Positions 1 through 12,739 of a stretch of DNA of 64,000 nt are shown in pieces. Location of the stretch: assembly GCA_027257055.1 (NCBI GenBank), contig JAPVLO010000181.1, positions 2,790,001-2,854,000 of the forward strand, read 5' to 3'. This stretch comes from Cephalopachus bancanus. Its lineage: Eukaryota; Chordata; Mammalia; Primates; Tarsiidae. Within the stretch, counting starts at the first letter, position 1. Every line of letters begins with the position of its first letter. The notes beneath the pieces are model-generated. The model did no database searches and was not told where the DNA came from. It worked only from the letters and a program-made list of their open reading frames with translations. The translations under genes and the position numbers were made by a program.

Positions 1-212
1 CAACTTTTTGAGGCCCAGCCCTGGGCTGCCATTCAAACATTTGCCAATCATCTTAAATTTCGGCTTAATTGTGCTGTGTCTGACATTTCTGTAGACCACA
101 TTTGTATTTAAACTACTTCAATATGAATATAGTAGTTGTGGTCTAAAACACAGAATGTCATTTAATATTAATGTATTTTGATGACTGTCAATGTCTTCTC
201 TGATACTGAGGT

Positions 213-219
<7 letters not shown>

Positions 220-243
<24 letters not shown>

Positions 244-519
244 GTGTTGTAGTCTCACTCGGTTGCCCAGACTGGAGTGCAGTGGCTGCTTCCGGCCACT
301 GCAGCCTCGCCTGCTGGGCTCTGGCAATCCTTCCGACTCAGCCTTCCAAGTAGCTGGAATTACAGGCATGCGCTACCACGCCCGGCTGATTTTTTTTTAT
401 TTATTGTAGAGATGAGGTCTCGCTGCCCAGGTGGGTCTCGAACCCGCGGGCTCAGGCAATCCACTCACCTCAGCCTCCCAAAGGCGCGGGATTACAGGCT
501 GAGCCACCGAGCCCGGCTT
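220..519 (-). mobile_element. Lineage-specific Alu (tarsier-type), antisense
   Basis: Poly-T start, then the reverse complement of a dimeric 7SL-derived SINE of the window's dominant Alu type. The duplicated flank 'tgaggtaactttt' at 207-219 and 521-533 is a perfect target-site duplication (TSD), so this is a complete insertion. Low divergence and intact CpGs suggest it is fairly young. Confidence 0.93.
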
Positions 520-533
520 GTGAGGTAACTTTT

Positions 534-2084
534 AAATGACATGATGAGACCATTCTTCCAGGGTTTCAGGCTATTCTTTAAGTATATTATTTCTAGCAAA
601 CAGTTACAGGTTTTTGAAAGTAATCATTTGCAATACATTCCAGAAGAAAAATGCCAATTTGATGGATTCCAAGAAATGTGTAACAAACTGCCATATTTGT
701 TAGCACATATCTATTGGCATTCTGAGGTACCAAAATCTTTGTGAAATTTCAAATGCCATCCGTTTCCTCATGCTGGTATATACCAAAGCAAGCACATTAC
801 AAATCAGAATCCATAGGCTCTTGTCTGCAGAAACACTTCCAAGGAGTTTCAAGTGAGTTCTCAGTGAGGATCTCCAGTTCACTGTAGCCAGACATTCCTT
901 TCTCTGTCATTTTTATTTCCAGGCATCTGACGACCTATGACTCCAGCTCTCTAGAACAGCCATTTTCCCCTCAGTTGGAGGTGCCAGACGCTTCCACACG
1001 CCAAATTTTTCAGAATTCTATTTTGTTTCACATTCTTTTAGGTAGACACATAGCTGTACTTCTTGGGCACAAAGCTTTGCAACATTTTCTTGAAACATAT
1101 TTTAAATTTACTCACTGATTGTTTATTACAGGACCCCTATAAACTCATTGGGGTCAGAGAGGATTCATCTTCATGGATACCAAGTGACAAACATAGTTCT
1201 GTACTCAGGACTCCTCCCAACCACTACAACCCTGAAGTTTCATTATGAGGTCAAGCCTATTAAGTTTCATCTTCTGGCAGAATTTTCTAGCAGTCCTGTT
1301 AAAAAATGCCTAGCTGGTCTGAATGACAATCATGCACCCAACTCAGGTTCAAAGAAGGTCTCCCATCACAAAAGCAGAGTAAATAATTGCAGGAGGCTCT
1401 GGAGACCTAGATGTGGGCATAAACAGTTCAATGACATTTCCCTAGTGGGGAGTGTTCTTTAACATGGAAGGGGGACACCAGAGCCTAGATATATTTCTAA
1501 CTCACTCACTCACTTACTCACTTGTCAGATAACTCAAACAGGTTAGTGATGCTCTCCTCCTGGCCTCAGGTCATAGATGATTCCAGTGTTATCAGCCCAT
1601 AATTCTGTCTGATGATTTAGCAAGCAAGATTTTGTTTTCTACATGTTGAGGGCACACCAATCCTGAAGAGTGGTGTAGACTTGGTTAAAGCTGTAGCAGG
1701 TTCCCCTCTCACTAAGTGCAACCTCTGGAATAAAGATGCAGGGGGAACATGTGAACAGCTTAGGCCTTAGAAGGCAGGCATCAAAACAGCAAAGCCACAA
1801 GATGCAAGTGCAAGAAAGAGAACTTTGGCTTTTTTCTATTGTAAAACAAAGTGCAAAAAGAAGATGACAAAGAGACATTCCATTGAAGTACATCAAAGAT
1901 AATTTTTCCTAAACTTCTATGTGGAGAAAGATTGGACATTCTTTTAGCATAAGATGGAGATAAACTATTCCCTTGGATAGCATAGACTGAATGTGCCTTC
2001 TCAAGGTTTCTATTGAGACTGAAGAAAAGCCTAATTTGTCTCCATAAGGCCTGAAAGGTTCTGTATAAATAAAAATATCAGCTA
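534..2084. other. Unassigned sequence, no gene recognised
   Basis: No repeat family or gene recognised. Short open frames of 60-104 codons occur on both strands, but none has a recognisable domain or looks like an exon series. 'ctcactcact' repeats near 1500 are low-complexity. Confidence 0.5.
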
Positions 2085-2320
2085 ACATATAAGGCACTTA
2101 CAACATACCAGCCACAAGCTAAGCATTTTACATATAGAATGGGGTTGATCCATGTAATCATGCATCAACCCTATTATGCAGAATTACTACTGTTATTCTC
2201 ATTTGAAAGATGAGCAAACTGAGGCATAAAGAGGTTAAGCAACTTGCTCAAGATCTACAGCAAGTAAGTTGTAAAAGCAGGATTTGAATTTAGACAATCT
2301 GGGCAGGAGCACTTAAATCC
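2085..2320 (+). repeat. MIR SINE
   Basis: The order of the MIR core is followed: a 'catttgaaagatgagcaaac' stretch, 'tgaggcataaagaggttaag', then a 'gatttgaattt' stretch. This is an ancient mammal-wide tRNA-derived SINE, strongly diverged. Confidence 0.8.
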
Positions 2321-2340
2321 TGTGGCACCAGAGTCTCTCA

Positions 2341-2525
2341 ATCTCTGCACCAATGACATTTTGGGCTAGATAACGCTGTTGTGGGAGGTTTGTGTATCAT
2401 AGAGTGTTTCCCAGCATCCCTTTCCTCTATCCACTAGATTTCAGTGGCATCCCCTCAGCTGAGACAATCAAAAATGTCTCCAACCATCAGCAAAATTGTC
2501 GTCTGTTGAGAACAATTGTTTGACA
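2341..2525 (+). mobile_element. MER5A-like hAT (Charlie) non-autonomous DNA transposon
   Basis: The stretch matches the order of the MER5A consensus as I know it: a block ending 'cccagcatccctttcctc', then 'cactagatttcagtggcat', 'caatcaaaaatgtctccaa' and a 'gttgagaacaattg' terminal part. It is diverged and I do not see the 8-bp TSD. Confidence 0.75.
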
Positions 2526-3775
2526 CTAAAAGTCCCCATAGTCTGACGATGGCTTCTATCACAGCTCTGACCAGCTGTTCCCATCTCCAGCTTCCCTGGC
2601 ATTGTAAAGAAGGTTATACATAGGCATTAATATAGATGTTATGCTTAGGAAAACTCCAGATTCATAGCAAGCACTAATGTATCAGCTCTTATTATTGCTT
2701 GTTTTTGTTGTTGTTTGTCAGGAAAGGTAGCAATGCAGGGTGGAGGGGAAGTTCTGTAGTGGATCAGAGGAGATTTGGGGAGTGGTTCTCCTCATTCTTA
2801 CATAATCAAAACCAGTGTTCCAGTGTGGAAAATCCAGTCATAGTGACCAACTCCAGTAGCCAAGGCCTGTAGCAGAAGCTTTGTAAAATTAGTTAAAGCA
2901 TTAGCTTTGCCCAGGCATAAAATTAAATCATCAGGAAAAAAAAATTGCTTTCTGTGAGTTTTGATTAAAAAGGTATTCTGAAAACATAACTTTCTCATTT
3001 TTGCAATTAATCAATTAATACTTTCTATTAGAGTCTTGGGTGTCTCCCACCTTGAGACAATCAGCCATTGACTACTGAAGAACATGTCTCATGTGAAATA
3101 GGCAATGGCTTGAGGAAGAGAAAGGGTAAATCTGTGTAGGAACAAGAAAATAAGATCAGGTTGCCAGGTGAAGGGACAGAACAGTAAAAGAAGTCACCAT
3201 ATTGTGTTGTCCAATTGTTCTTAGGATGAATCACCAAGGAGGCAGCTGTCTTTAACCGGCAATCAGGCCAAGAGAAAGGAGTGAGTGCTAACACACCTGT
3301 GTGAGGGAAGAACTGCGACTCATTCTAGAAACAACCACACAGGAATTTCTGAAGACGCCGAGACACTGAGGCACCCTCAAGACAAATTATGCACTTCCAG
3401 CCAAAATCCACCCCAAGCCTTCATCACTAAAACTAAGACTGACAGGTGGTCAGAGTTCAATGGTATCAGCTACTTTAAAGCAAGAAACATTACAAATTCG
3501 AGGAACACGGGCACACAGGGCATGCGAAAAAAATCTGCTATTTTTGTTAAAAGCATTGTGTCAGCTTGGTAGTGCTTACAGATGTGAAAAAGCCCTGTTA
3601 AGATTTCATAGGTCAGGATTGTGAGGAAATCTACTCACTGCAGCTAAATAACTACCTTTCCATATGCACATTTAACCTCCCTGTATCTCAGTTTCTTTAT
3701 CTGAAATAACAATCATGTTGTACATGATTTTACTTTTTCACATTCAATATTTAATTCACATAATGTATTGAGAGG
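2526..3775. other. Unassigned sequence
   Basis: Nothing recognised. Open frames on both strands are short and show no domain. Confidence 0.5.
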
Positions 3776-3870
3776 AGATGTATATTATTATCCTTGATTA
3801 ACAGGTGAAATTGAGGCTCAGGGAGGTTAAGTCACTTGCCTAAGTCACATAAGCAGTCCTAGATACACCA
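3776..3870 (+). repeat. MIR fragment
   Basis: The stretch 'ttgaggctcagggaggttaa' followed by 'gtcacttgcctaagtcacat' is the MIR core region. The element is a short fragment. Confidence 0.7.
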
Positions 3871-5800
3871 GGTTATTTCAAGTTCTGTACTCCTTCTGGT
3901 GTCCTGATCTTGAAAAGCAGACACAGCTCTCTGAGGCCTCTTTCAGCTCCAGAAGTCCATGTCTTTTACGGGACTTGCATTGTTAAAAGCATATCTGGTT
4001 CTTAAATATTTCCTTTCCTTCTTCCTGGACTAGGTGCAAAACATCAGAGACAGGGAAGCCACAAAGAAGGTCTGTTTCTTTTTCTCCACCATGTTTATCC
4101 ACTTCCATTCTCACCAGGTTAAAAGATCTAGAGGTGGGTCCCAAATGCCTGTTCCAGATAAATGTTTAGATTCAGAGTCTTGCCATAGAAAAGAACCACG
4201 GAAGTCAAACTAGCTTCAGAAAAAAATAATCCACACTGATGCTAAAAGAACCAGAGTTTACTAGGAACAGTCTAGACCTTGTGGTCTTTTATAAGTGAGT
4301 GGACAGTAGAGCTCTACGGATTTGCAAGTTGCACAAGATGGCTCTCCCTTTGGAACACCTGGGAAGAGACTCGGATATTTTCCATATTCATCTGGTCCAT
4401 CACATGGAATGCAAATGAGCCCTGAAAAAAAACCATGTCACTTCTCAGCTAAAATATCTCTATGGGGTTTCAGCAACTTTTAGGAAAAATCCCAAATCCC
4501 AAACACAGTCTCCAGGCACCTTGAGAACCTTATCCCTTTTACATTTTCCAGCCCTAACTCTAATCCCTTGCCTTATATTCACATCATACTGGTATTCCTG
4601 CTTTTTTACAATAAGTTTTTGACTGCTTATTATCGGTGCCTCTCATTGTGTGAAAGATCAGAAAAACCAGCCAGAAAGATCCAGACCAAAGTCATCTCCT
4701 CTATAATCACCTGGAGTCCTTTGATTCTACCTCTAGGAAGATTTGTTACTTTGGGTTATTATTCCATCTCTCTGTCTCTACTGCAAGTCTATATTTTATA
4801 ATTCAATATTCTGTTTTTTTCTTGTCAGGGTGCCAAGCTCAAAATAGTGCTCAACGAGTGTTTACGTAACACGAAAGTGTTAGAAACAGTCAAAATGAGG
4901 TAGTAAGAAGAAATCAGAGTATGCACTTCATTTATTTTGTCTTCTTTGCTTTTAACTCTTTCATCTCATTTGTTCTATTTTTACATTGGTTGATTTGTAC
5001 TGGAATGAATGCATATCGTGTGATACTTTGCAGAATGTATTAAGTTCTTTAAGTTTTATATGAGTCAGGGCCCATCATATCTCTCCTACAGAAAACTTAT
5101 AATGTCCCTTGTACATAGGAAGTACTCAAGCAATCGATTTCCAGTTGAAAACTCTACAAAATGCCACCAGAATCATAGTAACTGTATGTCTGGCACCCAT
5201 CTTATGTGCTTCCTAGTGTCCATCAGCAAAGTACCCTTCTTCAATCTATCAAGCTCTCTTCACTTTCTTCCCCTAACTATGATGAGTCTTCAGTGACAGT
5301 TTACTCACCTAGGTGACCAACCTGCTCTGTGTCCAGTCACATGAGGTTCAACTGCTAAATGGCTTCCAAATAGATCTCTGGCCAATGGAGATAAGACACA
5401 GCTGGGAGAATGCTTAACAAGACTCCTCCTTCACCACCGCCATGCCCCGGGACTTCTTCCCTTCCAGTTTGCATTTTTCAATACTGTGGCAGCTGACTGG
5501 AATCAGTCCCCTGACTTACTTTTACTGCCTGCCCCCCAATACAGAATTAGGCAAATATATTCACAGCTAGACCAGCTGAGAAAGAACGTGAAAGGTGAAA
5601 TGTATAGGTTAGATATGAAGCAGGCCAATGGAGGAAGGTGAGGCGGGCCCAAAGTGCTCAGATAGACACAACTCAACAGATAACCCTCATGTTACATGCA
5701 ACTTACATGCATAGCTGGTTCCATTACTAGGAAGGCTTGAAGATCAATGTTATTTGTAGAGAGTACAGTTTTCTTATTCTGTTTAAAGAAGAGTATATAT
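3871..5800. other. Unassigned sequence
   Basis: No gene and no clear repeat. The 4440-4650 part is CT-rich and faintly like antisense L2, too weak to call. Confidence 0.45.
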
Positions 5801-6020
5801 GGAGTAATCAGACAGACTTGTATTTGAGTCCAGGTTCAACTTTCTCACTTGGCAACTTTGAATAAGTCTTAATTTTTCCAGATCTTAGTTAATTCATATA
5901 TAAGGTGAATACATACCTGACAGGACTGCTGGGAAGACTATATGTGGTAAGACAATACAAATGCTCGGCACAAAGTTTAGCAAAGAGTGAGTGCTCAAAA
6001 AATTCTAGCCATCATTATTA
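5801..6020 (-). repeat. MIR SINE, antisense
   Basis: Reads as reverse-complement MIR: a degraded 'gtatttgagtccaggttcaa' start, an 'acttggcaactttgaataag' middle, then a 'gagtgctcaaaaaattc' tail followed by 'attattatc'. Confidence 0.75.
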
Positions 6021-8269
6021 TCATCGACATAATTATGTCTGACTTAAAAACTCAAATTAGGGCAAGTAGCTTCCAAAGAGAATGTTTAAACTAGGAAAAA
6101 TATGTCCTGATCTATTTTTTTAAGTTACTGATTTCTCTTGACATATGTTGAAAATTAATTAAACATATATATTCTGGCGATTTCACATTTTAAAGACCCT
6201 AGTCACAAAGTTATGGCTACTATGAAGAACAACCAGTGTCCCAAATATACATGTCAAGCCATGTGAGAAGGCAGTAGATATGATATTTATAGATTCTCCT
6301 CCTTTGAGTCATCTCAGCTGGTCTGGCTGTGAATGCATTTTGCCTAATGTCTTTAGGGGAAGCAAATGATGCAATATGGACCAGTAGCTCAAGAAGCTCT
6401 CCTAGGGCAGAGACCAAGACATCTTCTTTTGCATGTCCTGTGGTGCAGAGCACAGAATGAACACACGTAGGTAAGAAATACATTTTACAATAACATATAC
6501 ATTATGTGTATACAGTTACAAAGACTCTGGGCCATAGTTTCTTTGTGACAGTGACTTCTATGATATCAAAGAGGTATGAAGAATTCTGAGAACACAACTG
6601 CTTTCTCATACAACTTAGGGTAAACACATAGCTTGATGTGATACTATCCTAAGTTTGAGTCCTTCACCACCAAGTGTTAATAGATGTGCAGCCTCAGATG
6701 TTCAGCCTCTCTGGAACTAGATGACATGACTTACCTTATAAGACTGTGTTACTGAATGATTTGATATATGCAAAGTAATTAGCATAGTGCCTGACAAGTA
6801 TGAGGTGCTCAGCAAATTATAACATTTTTTAAACTCCTTCCTCCCCACTGCATGAGAAAGCAAGACAGAATGAGAGATGAAGAAACCTACTCCTCTGGGA
6901 TGCACTTCAAAAAAAAGGAACACTTAGATAGAAAGAGTAGCCAAAATAGCTTGCCGGGTTATTTTAGAACAGGACATGGGTTCTCAATTCAGAAAAAATG
7001 AACTTTTAAAACCATGTAGTCTACCTTAAGGAAAATTTTTTTGGGAAACTTTTTTTTTTAAACGTTTTTAAACTTTTGTTTTTACATTAAAATGCAAGAT
7101 TACACTGTTTTCAGAGTACATTGTTGGCTCACTGAGTAACGGTCTATGCTTAGTCTATGGGCTGCATAAATATTTATGAAACACCCAGATAACACATACT
7201 GATGGTGGTGTTGCTGGACTAATTCTCACGCCTTATGTTTGTACCCATAGGGGTTGGCTGTGGTTTCATGTTTAAAGGGCTGAGCTTCATGAGAGAATAT
7301 ATTAGACTGTGTGGTGCATGTCTTCCTACTCCTGTACAATGAAATCTATGCAAACTCACAATCATATACATATACACACAAACCAAAAGCAGTATAAACC
7401 AAACTAGTTAAATTTAGATGACTGTTAATTGTGTGTCTGCGATTCAGTTTTGCCACAGGTACCACAAGTTTGGCCTTGATTTGATTATTTTGCTGATACC
7501 TACAATGCCTGGATATGGTGGATTCTGGGAATATCAATTACTGTCCCAAGGTTCTCCCCTGACCCCAAGGTTTCTTGTACTATTCAGCCAAGGTACCGTC
7601 TGCTACACCTCTCCTCACACCCACACATGACGCTCTCAGTTTGTCCTGTTTGTTCATAAGACTGTGTACATGTTTCTTTAACAATGGGCTAAGACCATAA
7701 CTATGCCTTCATGTATCTTTATGGCATATACCTCCATGTCTGCATAGGTTCAAATATATATGCTGCCTGCTGCCGATCAGGGGTGGGGTGCTATTTTCAG
7801 GTTGACTGAGGATGAGCCACTCCACACCCTGACTAGCATTCACATTGAACTCTCCACAGGAACCATCTAGCTATTTTGTAATATAAACTCCAAAGCAAGT
7901 CGAACACATATACTGCCCGCGTGCTCCTCAAAAGTCACCATGCTCCCACAAAATAGTTTGAAATCACAAAATTGTAACCACAGATCTTAAAACTTAAAGA
8001 AATGATCAACAATTCTACTTTTCAGCAGCAAATAATAACTAAAATCCATAAACTGTAAAAGGACAGTTAATATATAATCACTTGAATATAGCATAACTTT
8101 TCCTTCTAGAAGAATCTTACATAGTAATTAAATATTTTTTTCTGTACCAAAGAAAGGCAACAAATAAATATATGAGCATTCTCTTACATATACACATATA
8201 AAACCTACCATGGATGCATCCATGATAATTATCATTGACAAATCTTCTTTAAAAAAATGTAAAAACACC
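6021..8269. other. Mostly unassigned; weak L2 and MIR traces
   Basis: 6385-6480 faintly resembles the L2 3' end ('gggcagagaccaagacat', then 'gcagagcacag'). 6725-6835 is a weak antisense MIR ('agcatagtgcctgacaag'). The rest is not recognised and no gene is supported. Confidence 0.4.
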
Positions 8270-8995
8270 ATAAATTCAAATTTCAAATGTGTTATATCTT
8301 CAAATCAACAAATATACACCTAGAAATTTATCCTACAGATGTCATACAAGTTTGCAAAGATGTATCCACAAGTTTGTCAGTTGCAGACTACCTTATAATA
8401 ATGAAAGGAACACCCAATACATAATAAATACAAGAAGCCATTTGAGAGAATGATGTAAATCATAGTTATTTAGATGTTTCTAAATCAAAAGAGGAGAGTT
8501 TTGCCGGGCTGGGTGGCTCAACCTGTAATACTGCGCTTTGGGAGGCTGAGGTGAGTGGATTGCCTGAGCCTGCAGGTTCAAGACCCGCCTGGACAACTTG
8601 GCGAGACCTCATCTCTACAATAAATCAAAAAAATTAGCCGGGCATGGTAGCTCATGCCTGTAGTTCCAGCTACTTGGAAGGATTGCCAGAGACCAGCAGG
8701 TCGAGGCTGTGGTGGCCGGGAGCGGCCACTGCACTCCAGTCTGGGTGACAGAATGAGACTCCAACTCAAAAAAAAAAAAAAAAGAAAAAGAGGAGAGTTT
8801 TGAAATAATGTGTTCTTTAATATGTTTATTTATTCTTGTGTGTGTGTATGTGCATATATGTTTAGCCAAAATGTTTGGAAAAAAATTTAGTAAAGTATTA
8901 AGTGGGTTAACACTGGGTGGTAAGATTAGAAGTTATTTTTCCTTACTTCTTTATAGTTTTTTTGTACTGTGTAAACTGCTTTGCAAGAGAATAAA
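8270..8995 (+). mobile_element. Old L1 (L1M-type) 3' fragment, split by an Alu
   Basis: The 'acctagaaatttatcctaca' and 'gcaaagatgtatccacaag' parts are typical of the L1M ORF2/3' end. The sequence resumes after the Alu at 8503-8785 with 'taacactgggtggtaagatt', as in L1M 3' UTRs. The TSD shows the Alu inserted into an already resident L1. Confidence 0.65.
8503..8785 (+). mobile_element. Lineage-specific Alu, sense
   Basis: Dominant window Alu type, ending in 'gagactccaactcaaa' and an A tail. The TSD 'aaaagaggagagtttt' is perfect at 8487-8502 and 8786-8801. The right monomer lacks about a dozen bases after 'tacttggaagg', a private deletion. Confidence 0.93.
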
Positions 8996-9540
8996 AGTAA
9001 ACCTATTTAAATTTGGGGTGAAGCACACATCAATACGGAGTACACACATGTTAATGCTAAATAAAAATATATTAAAAGTCAACCATCAAAATCTCTACCA
9101 CAAAATTTTAAAAACCTAGCATAGTTCTCGAAAAGCCCCTCTGTGCACATCCAAGTCCAGAGATAGGCAACGATTAAAGGAAACTATGACTGTAGAGAGG
9201 ACCTGGAGCTTTTCAGTGCTGTCACTCCACACCCAGCCTTGTCTCATTAATGATTTAATATTTGCCGCCTCCTCAATACACACGCACCATTTGTTGAGGA
9301 CTGATCATCTCTATAAGGTCAGGAAGAGGTGCGGAGCTGTCAGGGGAGTGGGGATGAAAGTGCTGAGAGGTGTGTCCTGCAAGACAGATGATATCCAGGA
9401 GAGCGTGTTCACGTACTACGTGACCATATATCCAGAAATGCATTGACTCGTTAGGAAAGAGCCGAGTAAAACCTTCAATCCAGGTCATTTAGCATTCCAT
9501 TGCAAAAAATGAAACAGGCACAGGAACTAAATCCCATGCT
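8996..9540. other. Unassigned sequence
   Basis: Nothing recognised. An 86-codon open frame at 9186-9446 has no domain or gene context. Confidence 0.45.
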
Positions 9541-9648
9541 CTTTTTTCTCTCTCTCTTTCATTGATTTCCGTTTTCCTCCCTCCCTTCCTTCCCTCCTTT
9601 CTTCCCTCACCCTTTCCTTCTCCCTCTCCCTCTCCCTCTTTCTTTCTG
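9541..9648. repeat. Pyrimidine-rich low-complexity tract
   Basis: CT/CCTT/CCCTCT-rich tract on the plus strand. The long minus-strand frame across it is an artefact of the tract (repeated Glu/Gly/Lys). Confidence 0.85.
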
Positions 9649-10306
9649 CAAATGTCAAGACCCTTATAACCTACCATACCAGTTGAGACATCCCTGGAGA
9701 GCGATGTCAACCCTAAGTGACAAGGTAGCCCATTTAAATTTAAAAGTTCCCTTTCCCCTCTGCATTCTGGTTCTGGAAATGGAGTAAGTTTGCTTTGCAC
9801 TCTCTGGGCCACGGGGATAATCAGCAACCTGTCTGCCTCCAAACACTTCTGCAATCTTCTCCTATCTGATGTGCTACCTTATTTTCAGCCTGCCTTGGAT
9901 GCAGATACTCCACCAGGCATGTGATGAGCCAGTTAAGCTGCACAATAAGCAGAGACAGAACATGTGAGTCTCATTTTAAAAGGACCAGTGGCTATTCATT
10001 CAGTATAAAATGTTGTCATCCCAGTCAGGCCTGGATCCAATCTGTGTTAGGGAACATGAAAGGGCCTCTGGCTACAACAATGAACCATCACACACTCATA
10101 TAATCTAGTCAGGTACACTGCCATTTCTCGCCATTTTCTTTTTTCTCGTGAAAGTTGCCATCATTTCACACACATTTTGCAATGATCAAGGTAGTTCTGT
10201 GACTTCCTCTCTTGTAGGGATGGGGGAGCAAAAGCATTTTGTAACTGTTTCAACAATTTTTTGCATTTACTTCTTCAATCTCTTTCTAACTCTATCCTGT
10301 AAATGT
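9649..10306. other. Unassigned sequence
   Basis: Nothing recognised. Confidence 0.45.
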
Positions 10307-10636
10307 GTTTTGTTTTGTTTTGTTTTGAGTTGGAGTCTCATTCCGTCAGGATTGAGACTCCAAGGCAGGATTGAGACTCCCAGGCAGGATTGCAGTGGCA
10401 CACCCACGGCCACCCCAGAATTGACCTGCTGTGCTCAGGTGATCCTTCTGCCTCAGCCTTTCAAGTGGCCGGAACTACAGGCATGCGATACCGCACCCAG
10501 CTAATTTTTGATTTATTATAGAGATAAAGTCTCACCAAGTTGCCTGGGCTGGTCTTGAACCCATGGGCTCAGACAATCCACTCGCCTCAGCCTCCCAAAG
10601 TGCTGGGATTACAGGCTGAGCCACCAAGCCTGGCCG
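10307..10636 (-). mobile_element. Lineage-specific Alu, antisense, with internal tandem duplication
   Basis: Antisense Alu after a (TTTTG)n stretch. Its right-monomer end contains a 19-bp unit, 'aggattgagactccaaggc', at 10348-10366, repeated with one change at 10367-10385. A third partial copy follows. No convincing TSD was found. Confidence 0.88.
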
Positions 10637-11218
10637 TCTTTTTTCTTATGTATGATGTATTTGTGATACACAAACATACAAACAGTCTGGACACATAGGG
10701 AGTTGAGGGATCTGCTCCATTTGGACTTTGAAAATGAAGTCAGTGAACTCAAATTATAACTCTTTCAAAGCAATTTGGAGTTGAGGCATCACCAGACGAA
10801 CGAGATGTAGATGAAGCAGCAATTAACTTGAAATGTTAGAAACTAGACATAGGGCAAAGTCCCTGCAACTCCAAGTCTCTGGAATGGCCACCACTCACTG
10901 ACCCTGAAAAGTTCAACTTCAACCATAGGACAGATGACCTGGGTGAGGAGAGACCATGGCTTGTGATACAGTTGATGTGCTGTTGATGTTGTTGAGTTTT
11001 AAATAACATAGCTATTAATGGTGTTATTTTATGAAGTAAAATTTCCCTCTGTCATTGCCATGACATTCAGTGGCAATGGGGAAACAAACGTACAGTAACT
11101 AAACATGCAGTTGGATTGTACAGACTTTCTGTCCGTTTTTGGGAAGGGAATTTCTATTACTTTGACTTCTCGGGTATGCCACAATGTGTTTGAGAAATAA
11201 AAAAGGGGAAATAATTCT
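10637..11218. other. Unassigned sequence
   Basis: Nothing recognised. Confidence 0.45.
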
Positions 11219-11230
11219 AAAAGAACAAAT

Positions 11231-11517
11231 GGAGCCGGGCTCGGTGGCTCAGCCTGTAATCCCGCGCCTTTGGGAGGCTGAGGTGAGTGGATTGCCTGAG
11301 CCCGCGGGTTCGAGACCTGCCTGGGCAGCGAGACCTCATCTCTACAATAAATCAAAAAATCAGCCAGGCTGGTAGCACATGCCTGTAATTCCAGCTACTT
11401 GGAAGGCTGAGGCAGAAGGATCGCCAGAGCCCAGTAGGTCGAGGCTGCGGTGGCCGGGAGAGGCCACTGCACTCCAGTCTGGGTGACAGAATGAGACTCC
11501 AACTCAAAAAAAAAAAA
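11231..11517 (+). mobile_element. Lineage-specific Alu, sense
   Basis: Complete dimer with the TSD 'aaaagaacaaat' at 11219-11230 and 11518-11529. CpGs near the 5' end are retained ('cccgcgcctttggg', 'cccgcgggttcgag'), suggesting a recent insertion. Confidence 0.94.
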
Positions 11518-11529
11518 AAAAGAACAAAT

Positions 11530-12198
11530 AGCACGTACCATGGCCTAATAGAGCAATAGTAATTGACAACAACATCCACAGATGCTAACTCGCAGAGCTG
11601 AGCCACACAAAAATGAGTGAGATCAGTTCCATTTCCTGAAATGGAACAACAGGAACCATGCCCACATGTTTGTATCTTGGTGGAAGAAAAGGACAGATCA
11701 TTAAAACAAGTCTAGATTCGATGATCAGACAGGATGAAGCTCTTCTCCCGAAAATCAAAATGAAATATTTACCAGTGTCAGCTTGCACTAGGTTCTAAGA
11801 GCTAGAAGGCAAATACTTTTGCAAAAAGAAACACAGGTAAACAAGAAGAAAATAAATTGCTTTGGGTTCTAGGCATTATTTGTGCTTGTGCATGGACTGT
11901 CTTATGCACAATTTCAGAAAAATGGATGATTCAAAAGTAAGACAAAACAAAATGAAACACATTAAGAGGAAGTTTTTGCATGGCCCTTAATGAAACAATT
12001 CAGAACCCCCAAGCTGGTATCTATGGTTTAATAAAGTCTTTAGCATCTCCCTTGCAATATTTCTAGTTCTTTCTCCAACTAAGTCAAAACACAAAGATTC
12101 CAAGTTGTTAAATAATGGACTAAATTAATATTATACTGGAAAATAGAAGTCAATATCTGAGACTTTTTAAAAAATGAATATTTGCTTAGCTTTTCTTG
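11530..12198. other. Unassigned sequence
   Basis: Nothing recognised. Confidence 0.45.
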
Positions 12199-12492
12199 TT
12201 TTTGTTTTTTGAGTCAGGCTCTCCCTCTGTCACCCAGGCTAGAGTGCAGTGGCATGATCACAGCTCACCACAGCCTTGATTCTCTGGTCTCAGGGGATCC
12301 TTGCACCTCAGCTTCCCAAGTAGCTGGGACTACAGGTGCATGCCACCATGCCTGGTTAATTTGCTGATATTTTGTATAGCTGAGATCTTGCTGTGTTGCC
12401 CAGGCTTGTCTCAAACTCCTGTGCTCAAGCAATACTCCAGCCTCGGCTTCCCAAATGTTGGAATTATAGGTGTGAGCCACTGTGCCCAGTCT
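12199..12492 (-). mobile_element. AluJ-like element, antisense
   Basis: Antisense dimeric Alu with old AluJ character ('gtagctgggactacaggtgc', 'agtggcatgatcacagctca') and without the lineage-specific changes of its neighbours. An imperfect TSD around 'ttagctttt' lies near 12187 and 12495. Confidence 0.85.
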
Positions 12493-12739
12493 TGTTTAGC
12501 TTTTATACCACCCAGAAAACAACAAACCTGGAAGTGGTCTGTTCACTTGGATTTAAGTGAGAATCTGAGATCGGCCTTTTCCCACCTCTGCCAAGTCAAT
12601 TCCTCGCCTCCCTTCCACTCCTACTCATGGGTCTTTATAACTTCCTCCCTCCTTTACACCCACATGCAAAAGTGACATGTGAAAAGTTGTTTAAGTGCTC
12701 TTACTGAGAAAGGAAACTATCTGGCCATTTTTTATATTC

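Noticed and set aside
3285..3572. 95-codon plus frame as a small gene
   Set aside because: No recognisable domain, no conserved context, in otherwise decayed sequence.
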